A DNA stretch of 64,000 nucleotides from Uloborus plumipes (lineage: Eukaryota > Arthropoda > Arachnida > Araneae > Uloboridae): positions 1 through 64,000 of the forward strand of contig JAXGGA010001182.1 in NCBI GenBank assembly GCA_038373865.1. The letters run 5' to 3'. This document shows, piece after piece, positions 23,351-34,848 of this stretch. The first letter of the stretch is position 1. Each line of letters starts with the position of its first letter. Below the pieces are notes generated by a model, which ran no database searches, had not been told where the DNA came from, and saw only the letters and a list, made by a program, of their open reading frames with translations. The translations under genes were made by a program, and so were the position numbers.

Positions 23351-24475
23351 TTAACATTTTATAATGAATTATTAGACTTATTTATTTGACTTAATTCATT
23401 TGTTTATACATTCTCTAATACGTATGTAGTCATTTCATATGAATATTACATATATTTTTTTAAATAATTAAATAATAGCATATATTAAAATACAATTATA
23501 TGTTACAATTTCACAACATTAAATCAACAACATAATATTACATAATCAATAAAAATCAATTATTGAGTCAATGTTTTGTAAAAAAACTCATGACTTTTTA
23601 ACCATATAAAACCCCTAACTAAGTCAAAATTCATTTGAAAACGATTTTTGTTTCTAGTTTGCATTAATAAAATAAAATAAAGCTAATGCTCACACGAAAT
23701 GAATATATACACGTCAAAGAAGTTATAAATGTATGACTTAAGTGAAATAAATAAATAATATTAATCCATCATACAATTTTAAATGATGAAAGCTTTGAAA
23801 AAAATAAAACGCGTGTAGAATCAAGTCCACTAGTGTACATATTGTCTGTCCACGGTTACTGTGGAATTGGCAAACAGCCAATTAAGACCAATCTTCGGTC
23901 TGGTTGAGGGGGTGTGGGAGTAAAATTGTGATGCTCATGCTTCGTTTATTTCAATGTGACTCTGCTTCATTTCGAAGTTAACACCCATCTGCAAAAGCTA
24001 CGGCACTCCTGAAAACGAATAGATAAGTCCACTTCCGCTGTGAACCTTTACGCGTCTCAATGATGGTAAGACAACACACACAGTGGTACACACAGCGACT
24101 TTTCAAGAATCTTGGCACCACATCCAACCTCACCAAGCTACCACATTAACGTAAACCAGCTCATTTTGGAGTAAAAGTGTAATACCAACGCCCCATACTA
24201 AATGCTTACCGCAATTGCCTCAAAATGAAATCCAACTATTCGGAAAAAAGCGCCCCCTTGCGCCCTGCAGCTGTTTTTTGCTATCTATCCCAGCAATTCA
24301 AATGAAATTTTTGATTGGTTCATTTTTGAATTTAAATTTTGAAACCAACCAATGGTTTATTTCTCTGCTGTTTTCTTTCTTTCGGAGAACTTCGATAGAT
24401 AGCAGTGCGAATCGAACGGCAGGCGCATTTGCTTTGTGTCAAACCCTGAAAGCGTAGGCATTTAGTATAAAGGAA
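23350..24475. other. AT-rich intergenic DNA
   Basis: Low-complexity A/T stretches and no gene or repeat that I can name. CGCCCCCTTGCGCCCTGCAG near 24250 is the only GC-rich patch. Confidence 0.5.
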
Positions 24476-24479
24476 GCAA

Positions 24480-24775
24480 GGGCCGTGGAAGCCCGATCGG
24501 TAATGTGTCGGACTCATGACCGGAGGGACTCCGGTTCGATCCCAGCCGATCAAAGATCCACCGTCTTGATTAATGGTAGCTGGGGGACGTTAAATGTCGT
24601 GGTCACTAAGTCCTCCAAGCGAAACGATACCTCCAGGGGTGCTGGGCCAAGGGTTTGCTCGGCCCTTGTTCTGGTTTAAAAAAGAACAGAGCGCTCTTCA
24701 GGGTCCTATCCTCGTTAAACCACGAGGTGTGGTAGGTACGGGGGCCCTGGAGTGTGTGAAGTATAAAGGAAGCAT
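24480..24775 (+). mobile_element. tRNA-derived SINE, copy 2
   Basis: The head GCCGTGGAAGCCCGATCGGT, the loop-like GGACTCATGACCGG (a CAT anticodon position) and the B box GGTTCGATCCC are well kept. They are followed by the same body as copy 1 at position 1 (TTAATGGTAGCTGGGGGACG, TGTCGTGGTCAC). Head plus foreign body marks a SINE and not a tRNA gene. Confidence 0.75.
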
Positions 24776-25217
24776 TGTTAGAACACAGGATCATTGGCGA
24801 TTTGATTAGCTTTCATCTTGGCGAAAGCAGAAAAAAAGTCGCCGCAATGTGTTTTCTCCTCATTTTACATCCGAAGGAAATTTTAAGCATTTTTAATCAT
24901 ACGATACATGTTTGGGGTGTCGGAGCTCGTTAAAATATCGCTGTATATATATCCTTGCAAAGATGATTAAACTCATTTTTTTTCAGAGAAGAAAAAACAA
25001 ACAAATTTTACACACAAAATCCTTACAAAATCCTTTCAAAATCCTAAGTGTTGCCTCTCAATACAAAACAAAATTCAATATACAAAAAAGATCGGTTAAA
25101 GGCTTGACCGAAGTGAAACGCGACAGAGTATAACCTTTTTGCATTCATGATGGTTTTTCATAAGTTCCACAAAAAGAAAACCAACACAGAAGAAATTTCA
25201 GAAAGAAAACTAATAAA

Positions 25218-25529
25218 GGCAGGAATTCAAGTGAAACAGGCGATCGCAAATTACAATCGCTACTGGAAATGAATTACATTAGAACGTTTCTTGATAAAAA
25301 CATCGTGACGTCAGCGTGACGTTTGCCTATGTAAAACGAGCTAGATAAAACGTCACAGCCTACTTGGCGAATAAGAGGAGATTGCTGACTGCTTGTGAGC
25401 TCTTATTGGCTCCACCCGTAGTGACGTCAGTGCGATTAGCATTTATAGCGATTGTAACTTATCCAAATTTGAGAATTTGCGATTGCAATGGTGAGTTGCG
25501 ATCGTCCGTGTTTTACTTGAATCCCTGCC
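25218..25529. mobile_element. PIF/Harbinger-type MITE, copy 1
   Basis: The ends are GGCAGGAATTCAAGTGAAAC and the inverted ..TTACTTGAATCCCTGCC, flanked by AAA on both sides. The interior contains TGACGTCAGCGTGACGT and GCGAATAAGAGGAGATTGCT, shared with copies at 32452 and 41260. It is 312 bp. Confidence 0.82.
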
Positions 25530-25785
25530 AAAGTTGTATGGAAAAACTCAGTAGAAAACTGGTAAAAATAAAGTTTACTGCTTTTTATTCAGATGAGGAA
25601 AAATACAGATGAAGGGGACAAATTTTTTTTTTGTAAATAACCCGAGGAAATTACATAATAGACTACAAAATTTGTTGCTCAAAAACAAATTTCAACAATT
25701 AAATAGTAAGTAATCATTTGAAGAAAATAAACGAAATAAAGCTGAATCTTTAAATGGATAGAATTATTTTGACTAACGTAAATAT

Positions 25786-27700
25786 TATCCCAACAAAAAC
25801 ATAAATGTGAAAAAGGAGCCAAGTTCGGTTGAAACAACGTTTGGGCACTTTGAAGCAGCGGTGCCACCGATAAAAGAGTTGAAATCTAACAGGCTCCAAG
25901 TTCGATAGTTGTTCTGTTAACCCTACACTGCATGATTTTTTATTTTTCGTTGAAAAAAATATATGTGTTTGTCAATGTAATAAGAAAACATAGAAAAATA
26001 TTTAAAAAAATTTGACACTAAATTTTCACCCCTTTCTAATTAAAAATAGTTTTGTTGCCAAATGGCTACACCATGCATTCAACAGATAAAAATGATTGTA
26101 AATGATAGTCTTGAAATTAGTTCTTTTTTGTAAAAAAAAATAAAGGAATTGAACATTTGGTGCACTGTACTCTTGTAATCCTTTACATTTTGACATTTTA
26201 CATTATTTTTTATATGTACTTGTACTTTCCGATGATCAATTCTGTCAAATCTGATGTCTTTTGGAGGCTCTCTCGCGCAAGCTTTCTTTCTTTTCTCTTT
26301 TTTTTTTTTTGGTTTGTAACTAGTTCCTCTGTAGCTAATGGTCTCTTTTTAATACGCTTTTATTAATTTCACATGTGGGTTTGTTTGTATGTATGTATGT
26401 ATGTATGTAACTCTGAATAAAAGATAAAATTTACGTTCTTTGCAAATATAAAAGTAATATAGTTAATATTATTTTTAATACTAAAGGCTAAACTGTATTG
26501 CATATTGATGTATTATAAGTACATGTAAACTTAAGTGCGGATATTCAGTAGTTTTGAAAATCAGAGGGAAACCCGTGATGATCACAGCGCATTCCAATGT
26601 AAAAGCGTATTTTTTAGTTTTTTTTCAAAACTATATTTTAAAATTATTAATGACTTTACTTGTCCGTGTAAGCACAACATTTGTGCTAACTGAAATCTAA
26701 AATGAACACGTTTTAAAGGCTTTTCCCTATTGATTTTTTGTTTGTTCACTCTGTTGAACATCAGCTAAGCATTGATAATTGCGAGGTCTTATAAACGGTA
26801 GAACAGCCGAAAGTACCACTTTGCATGATTATATTATATATTCCAAAAATAGAAAGAAGCTAGCGCGAAACATAAACAAAGCACATACTTCATGAACTAT
26901 AGAGATGAATCGAAGTGTTCTCTGGATGCTTACTGCATAATGTTGCCAAATGGCTACAGACGTGTATTATGTCCTAGATTTTTTCCAAATAATTATTTTG
27001 ATGTAAAGCGCATCTTAAACGAAAGATAAATGTTTATTTTATTCATGTTATTTTTTTAAAAGACGAAGAAAAATATTTCATTGTAAAAAATAATTTCAAA
27101 ACATGGTAGTTTGAGTGATTTTAAAAGCTATCCATATGGATTCATTTAAGAGCCTGTAACAGACCAGTGCTGCCATGTATGGAGGATAAATGGTGATAAT
27201 TGCTTTAAATATACCAAATACTTGCTTTTTATGCATTGAGTTCCCTTATGACTACATTCTGCTATTCATAAGGAGGACAAATTGTCCATGTAGCCAATTG
27301 GCAACACCATGCAGTGTAGGGTTAACTACAGTCGTGAAAGTTATTGAAATGTTCATTAATTTATTTTAATAACATTTCGTGAGTTCCTTTCATATCGGCT
27401 TCTTATAACTTGGCAAGTTCATTTCTAACTGACGGAAGTCGGACTTTTTTGAACGTAACTTTGTGACGATTAAAACTTACCCAGTTCCGAAACCGATATG
27501 AAAAGAACTAACGAAATGTTATTAAAATAAATTAATGAACATTTCAATAACTCTCATGACTATAGTTAACAGAACAACTATCGAACTTGGAGCCTGTTAG
27601 ATTTCAACTCTTTTGTCGGTAGCACCGCTGCTTCAAACTGCCCAAACGTTGTTTCAACCGAACTTGGCTCCTTTTTCACATTTATGTTTTTGTTGGGATA
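25786..27700. mobile_element. Foldback MITE, split by a piggyBac-type insertion
   Basis: The left arm TATCCCAACAAAAACATAAA.. is mirrored at the right as ..TTTATGTTTTTGTTGGGATA, with arms of more than 130 bp (GAGCCAAGTTCGGTTGAAAC, CTCTTTTGTCGGTAGCACCG). Without the insertion it would be about 0.5 kb. Confidence 0.85.
25921..27321. mobile_element. piggyBac-type non-autonomous element, 1.4 kb
   Basis: TTAA at 25917-25920 and 27322-27325 flank CCCTACACTGCATG..CATGCAGTGTAGGG. Copy 2 of the host unit at 31763 has one uninterrupted TTAA at this spot (GTTCTGTTAACTACAGTCG), which is a true empty site. Inside, GTTGCCAAATGGCTACA recurs near 26053 and 26942, and TGTAGCCAATTGGCAAC inverted near 27290. 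No transposase is seen. Confidence 0.93.
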
Positions 27701-29624
27701 TCATTCATTTTTGAAAAGCCGAAGTAACGGTTATGCTTTCATGTAGACACAAATTAATATACTACTGAATAAATACTGCCCTTCATTTGTTTTTCATATA
27801 TACACATATATTTTTATTTGAGTTAAAAGATTGAAGAGCGGTATATTTACTGATAAAATTTTTTTTCAGCAACGTTCGAATGTAGCAATATTGATGCATT
27901 TTTACCCATATTATAAAGTTTAAGTGCTCCGAAAGTACCTCGTTTGGAACAGACGACATCCGAAATAAGTAAATTTTTTTCATGTTTACCCTATATTTTT
28001 TTAAAAAGAGGAATAGAATATTTTAACTACTTGGTTAATATCTTAAGTCACCGCAAGGTGGCATAGTCAATCTCTAGAATTCGAATTATTTATTTCATCT
28101 TGATAAACCATTTTAATCTTCCGTCAAGGCAAACTAAGCCTTGAAACAGCTAACAATAAAACATTTGATTTTAAACTTAAGTATTTTATTTTTGGCAACG
28201 TTTTACAAGCATTTTGGCGCTTTTTTTTGACGAACCATTTATAAATCGCGCCAAGATACTCATAAAAAAATGCTTTTTTTTTTGCTTTTTTAATGTAGTT
28301 TTTGGACTTTTTAGATTTTTCCCATAGTTAGTGCATGGAAATATACCTTGATGCCAAATTTTAAGATTCTGAGACACTTGGAAGTAGGTAAACATTTTGA
28401 TGAGTGAGTGTATAATCTAAATAAGAAAATCGCCATACACTGTTAAAAAAAACCTGAATTTTCAGGAAGATTTTTACTGGTTTTAACAGTAAATTTCCGT
28501 TTTCGTTTCAAAACAGAACTTTTCCTTGAAAAAACGGAACTATTCCGTGAATTACCAAGTTGGAGAAACAAAAAACGGAATTTACCCGGTTTTGTGGTTG
28601 AAATATAACCGCACGAGAGAGTTAGATACAGTCTGAAGAGACTTGGGGCGTGCGCAGAAACGACGGCAGCACAAATGATTCATAACTGAATCAAAGTGCG
28701 CAGCAAAAGTAACGTAAAGTCATCGAGAATTAATGTGCATGTTTACGCTTCTGTGAAAGCTGTATTATTCGCATTAGCATGGAAAAGAGGACATCTGTGT
28801 CTCGTCGTTTGTCATCACAGTCGAATGTTATTTAATCGTGTTCCTCAGGACGTTATTATGTGTGCGCCATTTTGTTTCAATTTGAAAATGCTTCGTCGAA
28901 GAGCGTTGACTATTGATAGCATTCGAAGAAGAATTGTTCCAGGATTCTGCGTAGTTAATCAAATTGACTGGAAAAATAATTTGGATCTTTTCATGTGATT
29001 ATTCGGTATCCAGCATTTCCTCTCAACATTTTTAAGAAGACTTCGTTAATCGCAATGGATAAATTCAAAATAGGCAACAAAAGGGCGTGTTAGTGCATTT
29101 TAAAATCTACTCGCTCTATTGTTGCCTTTTTTGAGCAACAAAAAAAAGAAAATTTTTATTTAAGAGGTAAGAATTTTTATTTTTGTTACTGCTATTTTTA
29201 TTTTAATCTGTGTCCAGACTTAACAGTTAGTTATTTCATGATGTAAACCAATTGTGCATTTTAGTAGTTGCATGTATGAACTTACTGGTGCTGAGGGTTA
29301 GTAAAATTTAGTGAAATGATTTTTGTAATTTTATATCAAGATTTAAAAGCTTAGTTTCAAAACTTAGCTTTTTTACTTTATGACTTTACTTCGTTAATGT
29401 GACGAAATTAATGTTGTCAAAACTACGAAAATGATTGTCAATTTGACAATACTAGGATAAAGAAATATTTCGCTACATTTGACGAAATTCATCCCCAAAA
29501 AATTACGAAATGTTCGCTCGGGGTATATTCTTGGAAGTGATTTCATCAAAAACAAAGAAAGTTCGTTAATTTTGAGAGTGCATTTCTGAAAGTGTTGATC
29601 ACTATGAACACCATAACGTAAATA

Positions 29625-30279
29625 TACAGGGTGTCCACTCCAATCGTGGACCAATAGCTAATTTCTAAACCGTTAGAGATAAGCATATAGTTTATTTAGG
29701 AAAAAATCTCCAAATTTCGAAAGGAATTTTGGGTCCATTCAATGTTTTTCAAAAAATCAAATTTTGAAAGAGTTACGAAATTTAAATTTTTATACAGCCC
29801 CCCAGTCCTATTAATCATATTGAGTAAAACATTCTTGACACTGTAACGTTTAAAACTTAAAAAAAATCACTGTTCTACGACAAAAATTGACCGAGTTATG
29901 ACGTTTTGAAAAATCAAGATTTTGAACGATTTCGCATACGGTCCCTTAAGCGATCTCTCGATGACGTCATGAAACAATGCAAAATCTTGATTTTTCAAAA
30001 CGTCATAACTCGGTCAATTTTTGTGGTAGAAGAGTGATTTTTTTTTAGTTTTAAACGTTACAGTGTCAAGAATGTTTTACTAAATATGATTGATAGGACT
30101 GGGGGGCTGTATAAAAATTTAATTTTCGTAACTCTTTCAAAATTTGATTTTTTGAAAAACATTGAATAGACCCAAAATTCCTTTCGAAATTTGGAGATTT
30201 TTTCCTAAATAAACTATATGCTTATCTCTAACGGTTTAGAAATTAGCTATTGGTCCACGATTGGAGTGGACACCCTGTA
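29625..30279. mobile_element. Long-palindrome MITE, copy 2
   Basis: This is a close copy of 18030-18682, from TACAGGGTGTCCACTCCAAT to GGAGTGGACACCCTGTA, with the same asymmetric centre. It is nested in the 28438-31577 element. Confidence 0.92.
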
Positions 30280-30836
30280 TATGAAAATAGAGGAAATCAG
30301 TAACAATACAGGATTTTTTTTTTTTAAGGAACCACGAATGTTTCAAATTCAGAAAGGAAAAAAAGAACTTTCGGAAGAACTTAATTTTTATTCAAACATA
30401 AGAGAAAATATTTTTAAAAGAATGCACCTTGTTAATACTTTTTAATTTTTTGAAGTTATGCGCTCAGAAATACTATGCATTGATCATTCCATCTTCAAAA
30501 TATTTGAGTATTTTATGCGAGATTGATGTAATCTTTTTAAAAAAATCATGTTATTTTAATAAACTAAAATTTTTAATGAAAAAAAAAAAGCCAATTCTTG
30601 TATTGCTTTAGTATTTTTTTTAAAGGCAAGATGTTTAAAAGTTTGAAGTATATAAGCGGATATTTTCAAACTTTTTCTAAAAAACAAAATTCGTAAGAGT
30701 TTTAAGTTTACATTTTTGCTCATCATTTTGTCTTATATATATATAATTTTCCGGTGAGCTAGTTTACGCTCCTTTTTTAATTGCTCTATTTTTCTGTTTC
30801 TCATTTTCCCATATTTTAATCACCCACATTTTTACA

Positions 30837-31375
30837 TTATAGGCTTATACCTATACGCTTGTACTTATATATGCAAGATGGAAAATTATTGAAATTTTGC
30901 AAAATAAACAAGCGCTTTTATAGCAGCTTAATATTAATAGCAAATAATATATGAAAGTTTAATAAATTAGTCCTTTAAGTGGCGCAAAATGTGTAGATTA
31001 GAAAAAACAACAAATGAACAAATTGAAATTTTAAGAAACTTTGAGAAACATTTGAAAATTTACGAAACAATATAAACATATAAAAAGAACAAACGAAAAA
31101 GATAAGGCAGCACATTACCCATGTTTGTTCTTTTTATATGTTTATATTGTTTCGCAAATTTTCAAATGTTTCTTAAAATTTCAATTTGTGCATTTGTTGT
31201 TCTACACAATCTACGCATTTTGCGACACTTAAAGGACTAATTCATTGAACTTCCATAGATAATTTGCTATTGATATTAAGCTGCTATAAAAGCGCTTGTT
31301 AATTTGCAAAATTTAAATAATTTTCCATCTTGCATGTATACATATAAGTCAAAGCGTATAGGTATAAGCCTATAA
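30837..31375. repeat. 539-bp palindrome
   Basis: TTATAGGCTTATACCTATAC at the left is inverted at the right (GTATAGGTATAAGCCTATAA). Inner arms such as AACAAGCGCTTTTATAGCAG and AAAAAGAACAAAC/GTTTGTTCTTTTT pair too. The centre is near 31108 (AAGATAAGGCAGCACATTAC). Confidence 0.85.
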
Positions 31376-31762
31376 CGTATAAGCGGGGATAATAAGAACC
31401 GAAAAAATGGAGAACGGAGAATTACGAAACGAAAAAATGCCTAACGGAAAAATGACGAACGCTCTGTTCGTCATTTTTCCGTAAAATCACGGAAATATAA
31501 TTAACGAAACGGAAACACTCCGGCAACTCAGCTGCCGTATGTTTTTTCATTATTTTCAGGAAATTTTTTTAACAGTGTATTTTTACTTTTCAAATATTAA
31601 TAACTTTAGAACTAAAAGAGATATATTCATAAAATTTAGGATTATGGGTGTTCTATGTCACTCTAATAGACTTACAAAATTTAAAGCATGTAGATGAAGT
31701 AGTTCTTGAGAAACAGAGGGGTCGAAGTCGAAAGTAGCCCGAAATGGTTCGTGTAAAGATAC

Positions 31763-33112
31763 ATCCCAACAAAAACATAAATGTGAAAAAAGAGCCAAGT
31801 TCGGTTGAAACAACGTTTGGCCAGTTTGAAGCAGCGGTGCCACCGACAAAAGAGTTGAAATCTAACAGGCTCCAAGTTCTATAGCTGTTCTGTTAACTAC
31901 AGTCGTGAGAGTTATTGAAATGTTCATTAATTTATTTTAATAACATTTCGTTAGTTCCTTTCATATCGGCTTCGGAACTTGGCAAGTTCATTTCTAACTG
32001 ACGGAAGTCGGACTTTTTTGAACGTAACGTCGTGACGATTACGTGACAAAACGTTGTTTCAACCGAACTTGGCTCTTTTTTCACATTTATGTTTTTGTTG
32101 GGATATCATGCATTTTTGAAAAGCCGAAGTAACGGTTATGCTTTCATTTAGACACAAATCAATGTAATACTGAATAAATACTGTCCTTCATTTGTTTTTT
32201 ATACATACACATATATTTTTATTTGAGTTAAAAGACCAAAGAGCGGTATACTTACTGATAAAGATTTTTTTCAGCAACGTTCGAATGTAACAATATTGAT
32301 GCATTTTTACCCATATTATAAAGTTTAAGTAATGCGAAAGTACCTTGCTTGGAACAGACGACATCCGAAATAAGTAAATTTTCTTCGTGTTTGCCCTATA
32401 TTTTTCTTAAAAGAGGAATAGAATATTTTAACTACTTGGTTAATATCTTAAGGCAGGGATTCAAGTGAAACAGGCAATCGCAAATTACAATCGCGACTGG
32501 AAATGAATTACATTAGAACGTTTCTTGATAAAAACATCGTGACGTCAGCGTGACGTTTGCCTATGAAAAACGAGCTAGATAAAACGTCACAGCCTACTTG
32601 GCGAATAAGAGGAGATCGCTGAGTGCTTGTGAGCTCTTATTGGCTCCACCCGTAGTGACGTTATGCCAAGTTAAGTTGATGATAATGTAATTCACTTCCA
32701 GTAACGATTGCAATTCGAAGCGATCGCAGTGCTGTTTCACTTGAATCCCTGCCTAAGTCACCGCAAAGTGGCATAGTCAATCTCTAGAATTCGAATTATT
32801 TATTTCATCTTGATAAACCATTTTAATCTTCCGTCAAGGCAAACTAAGCCTTGAAATAGCGTACATTAAAACATTTGATTGTAAACTTAAGTATTTTATT
32901 TTTGGCAACGTTTTACAAGCAAGAAAATCGCCATATTTTCACTTTTCAAATATTAATAACTTTAAAACTAAAAGAGATATATTCATAAAATTTAAGATTA
33001 TGGGTGTTCTATGTCACTCTAATAGACTTACAAAATTTAAAGCATGTAGATGAAGTAGTTCTTGAGAAACGGAGGGGTCGAAAGTAGCCCGAAATGGTTC
33101 GTGTAAAGATAC
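31763..33112. repeat. Tandem-duplication unit, copy 2
   Basis: This is the younger-looking compact copy of the unit at 25786. Its foldback MITE portion (31763-32105) is shortened, and it carries a Harbinger-type MITE at 32452-32753 that copy 1 lacks (copy 1 reads TATCTTAAGTCACC near 28035). Confidence 0.88.
32452..32753. mobile_element. PIF/Harbinger-type MITE, copy 2
   Basis: GGCAGGGATTCAAGTGAAAC..GTTTCACTTGAATCCCTGCC is flanked by TAA at 32449-32451 and 32754-32756. The empty site in copy 1 of the tandem unit has one TAA. A 3-bp TWA duplication with GGC ends fits PIF/Harbinger. It is 302 bp. Confidence 0.92.
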
Positions 33113-33212
33113 ACTAGCAGATGTGCAGCGCGAACTTGGCTGACACACTGCCGTGTGTCTTGACTAGCAGATGTGCAGCGCGAACTTGGCTGACACACTG
33201 CCGTGTGTCTTG
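33113..33212. repeat. Exact 50-bp tandem duplication
   Basis: Two identical 50-bp units in a row, each starting ACTAGCAGATGTGCAGCGCG and ending CCGTGTGTCTTG. They directly follow the end of tandem unit copy 2. I see no difference between them, so it is recent or an assembly artefact. Confidence 0.9.
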
Positions 33213-33424
33213 ATCACTCGAAGGAAATCTGCAATTGTTTTCTTTTCAATTAATTAAAAAAGTTTTAAGAACTGGAACCCGACTACATAAAAAAGCACTG
33301 AAAGCTGAGAAGCAAGGTAGGTGGTGTTTTTTTATCATCGTATTATTCAGTAAAACAAGTCATTTGATATGTTAGCTCTATTCCTATTATTCAGCTCTAT
33401 GAGAACCCTCTCTGTCATGCAGAC

Positions 33425-33625
33425 TTGGAGTAATCGTCGATTACGTAATCGTAATCTGCGTAATCGATTACATTTTTTGGTAATCATAATCATAATCATA
33501 ATCTGAAAATGGAACACTTGTAATCGTGTAATCGTAATTTTAATCAAGTATTTCTTGCGTAATCGTAATTGTAATCTAAGTTTGAATAATCGTAATTTAG
33601 CCTTGTAATCGTGTAATCCCGACTT
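33425..33625. repeat. Left subterminal TAATCG array of hAT element
   Basis: A dense run of GTAATCG, CGATTAC and AATCATAATCATAATC motifs on both strands. In hAT elements such subterminal repeats often serve as transposase binding sites (known for the superfamily; inferred here). Confidence 0.8.
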
Positions 33626-34848
33626 GCTGAAAGTTAAAGCTTCTAAGTTACGTTTCTACAATGCTGTGTAGAGATAAGAGTTCAATACAAGCTTCGGAAA
33701 GACTTGAGAGCTGTTCAGTGATTGTTACCGGCTGTTTGTAAATGAGGGTAATAAAATTGAGCCCTAAGTGCTTTTCAACCTTCAGGCGCCTATCACAAAA
33801 ACGTCTCCCCTTGATTTTTAGGATGGGTCATCAATTTTCCCTTTCATCAGCTGTCAACATCCGACAGCAACAACCGAAGTCGTCGTTGCCTCCAGGGCTA
33901 GAGAACTATGGCCGCCCTGGCCACCTCGGAATAGATAGAACAGTGGTGTCAAAATGCTAATACATGCTTTCAGTTCGACTGGATTCTGTTGCGATTCTGT
34001 CGTCTGTGAATTCTGTCGTAACCATCGTTATAATGGTTGCGATTCTGTTCACTGTTATATACCTTTCGGTGCTTTTTTTTCCAATTCAGGTACCTTAAAT
34101 TTATGCTTTGTATTTTTATACCGATACTATTTTTAACTAAGAAGTATATAAAGAAGAAAAAAAAGTGTGTATCTAGATTTTTAAAACATTTGTTTATGTG
34201 TATGATTGAAATCAATAATTTATTTTTAAATATTAATTATCTTTTTATGCTTAGTAGCAATAACAGCAGTAAACCTCAAAAAATCTGACATAAAATATTG
34301 TTATAAAATGATGATACACGCAAAAAAAAAAAAAAAAAAAAAAAAACTTAATGTCAAGAAATCAAATCAAAACTTTCTACTCATTTTCTAATCATACTGT
34401 TTCAAGAATTGTTTGATTGCATACATTTTAACTATTAATGGAGTTAGAGCATAATACATAGAAATATAATATATAGGCGATTCTCTGTAAACTCGTCATT
34501 TTCCATACAGCATCTGTCCGGGCATGTGTTTTTGAAATGGTCGTTGCAAATAAACAGTTCCCTGCCTAATTATACTAGGCAGGGGACTTACCCCCTATCT
34601 TGATTTATCAGAAAAACACAGACTGTTTTCGCAACGACCCAGATGCATGCTTTCATCACAAATGTGGCTCTGAAACTAAACAACCTGGCGTTTCAACACT
34701 GTTCTCAGCTATTTCCGCAAATTCACACTGATTACTTTAAACTGCATGCCAAAAAACATTTTCAAGATTAACGGTTTTTTTCTATTGCAGCTTTGAATTT
34801 GTGGCAGGGGACTGTTTGAAAAAGCTCCGGACAGGTTTTGGTATACTA

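Larger units (their letters stand above)
28438..31577. mobile_element. 3.1-kb TA-flanked element with CACTGTTAAAAAA ends
   Basis: The left end CACTGTTAAAAAAAACCTGA pairs with the right end TCAGGAAATTTTTTTAACAGTG, read as inverted repeat. It is flanked by TA (28436-28437 and 31578-31579), while copy 2 of the host unit has a single TA there (near 32930). It hosts a long palindrome MITE (29625-30279) and a palindrome at 30837-31375. The 100-codon frame at 28696 is unrecognised. The TA target suggests the Tc1/mariner superfamily. Confidence 0.82.
25786..31762. repeat. Tandem-duplication unit, copy 1 (expanded by insertions)
   Basis: After removal of a piggyBac-type element (25921-27321) and a TA-flanked element (28438-31577), this unit matches copy 2 at 31763-33112 from the ATCCCAACAAAAACATAAAT start to the GAAATGGTTCGTGTAAAGAT end. 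Copy 2 begins directly where copy 1 ends. Copy 1 also has about 215 bp (28211-28427) that copy 2 lacks. Confidence 0.88.

Noticed and set aside
24480..24555. tRNA-Met gene
   Set aside because: The CAT-containing loop and B box are present, but the acceptor stem is poor and it is fused to a repeated SINE body.
28696..28998. 100-codon frame inside the 28438-31577 element
   Set aside because: It has no recognisable DDE or other domain and normal length for chance in this stretch; kept only as a note in the element entry.
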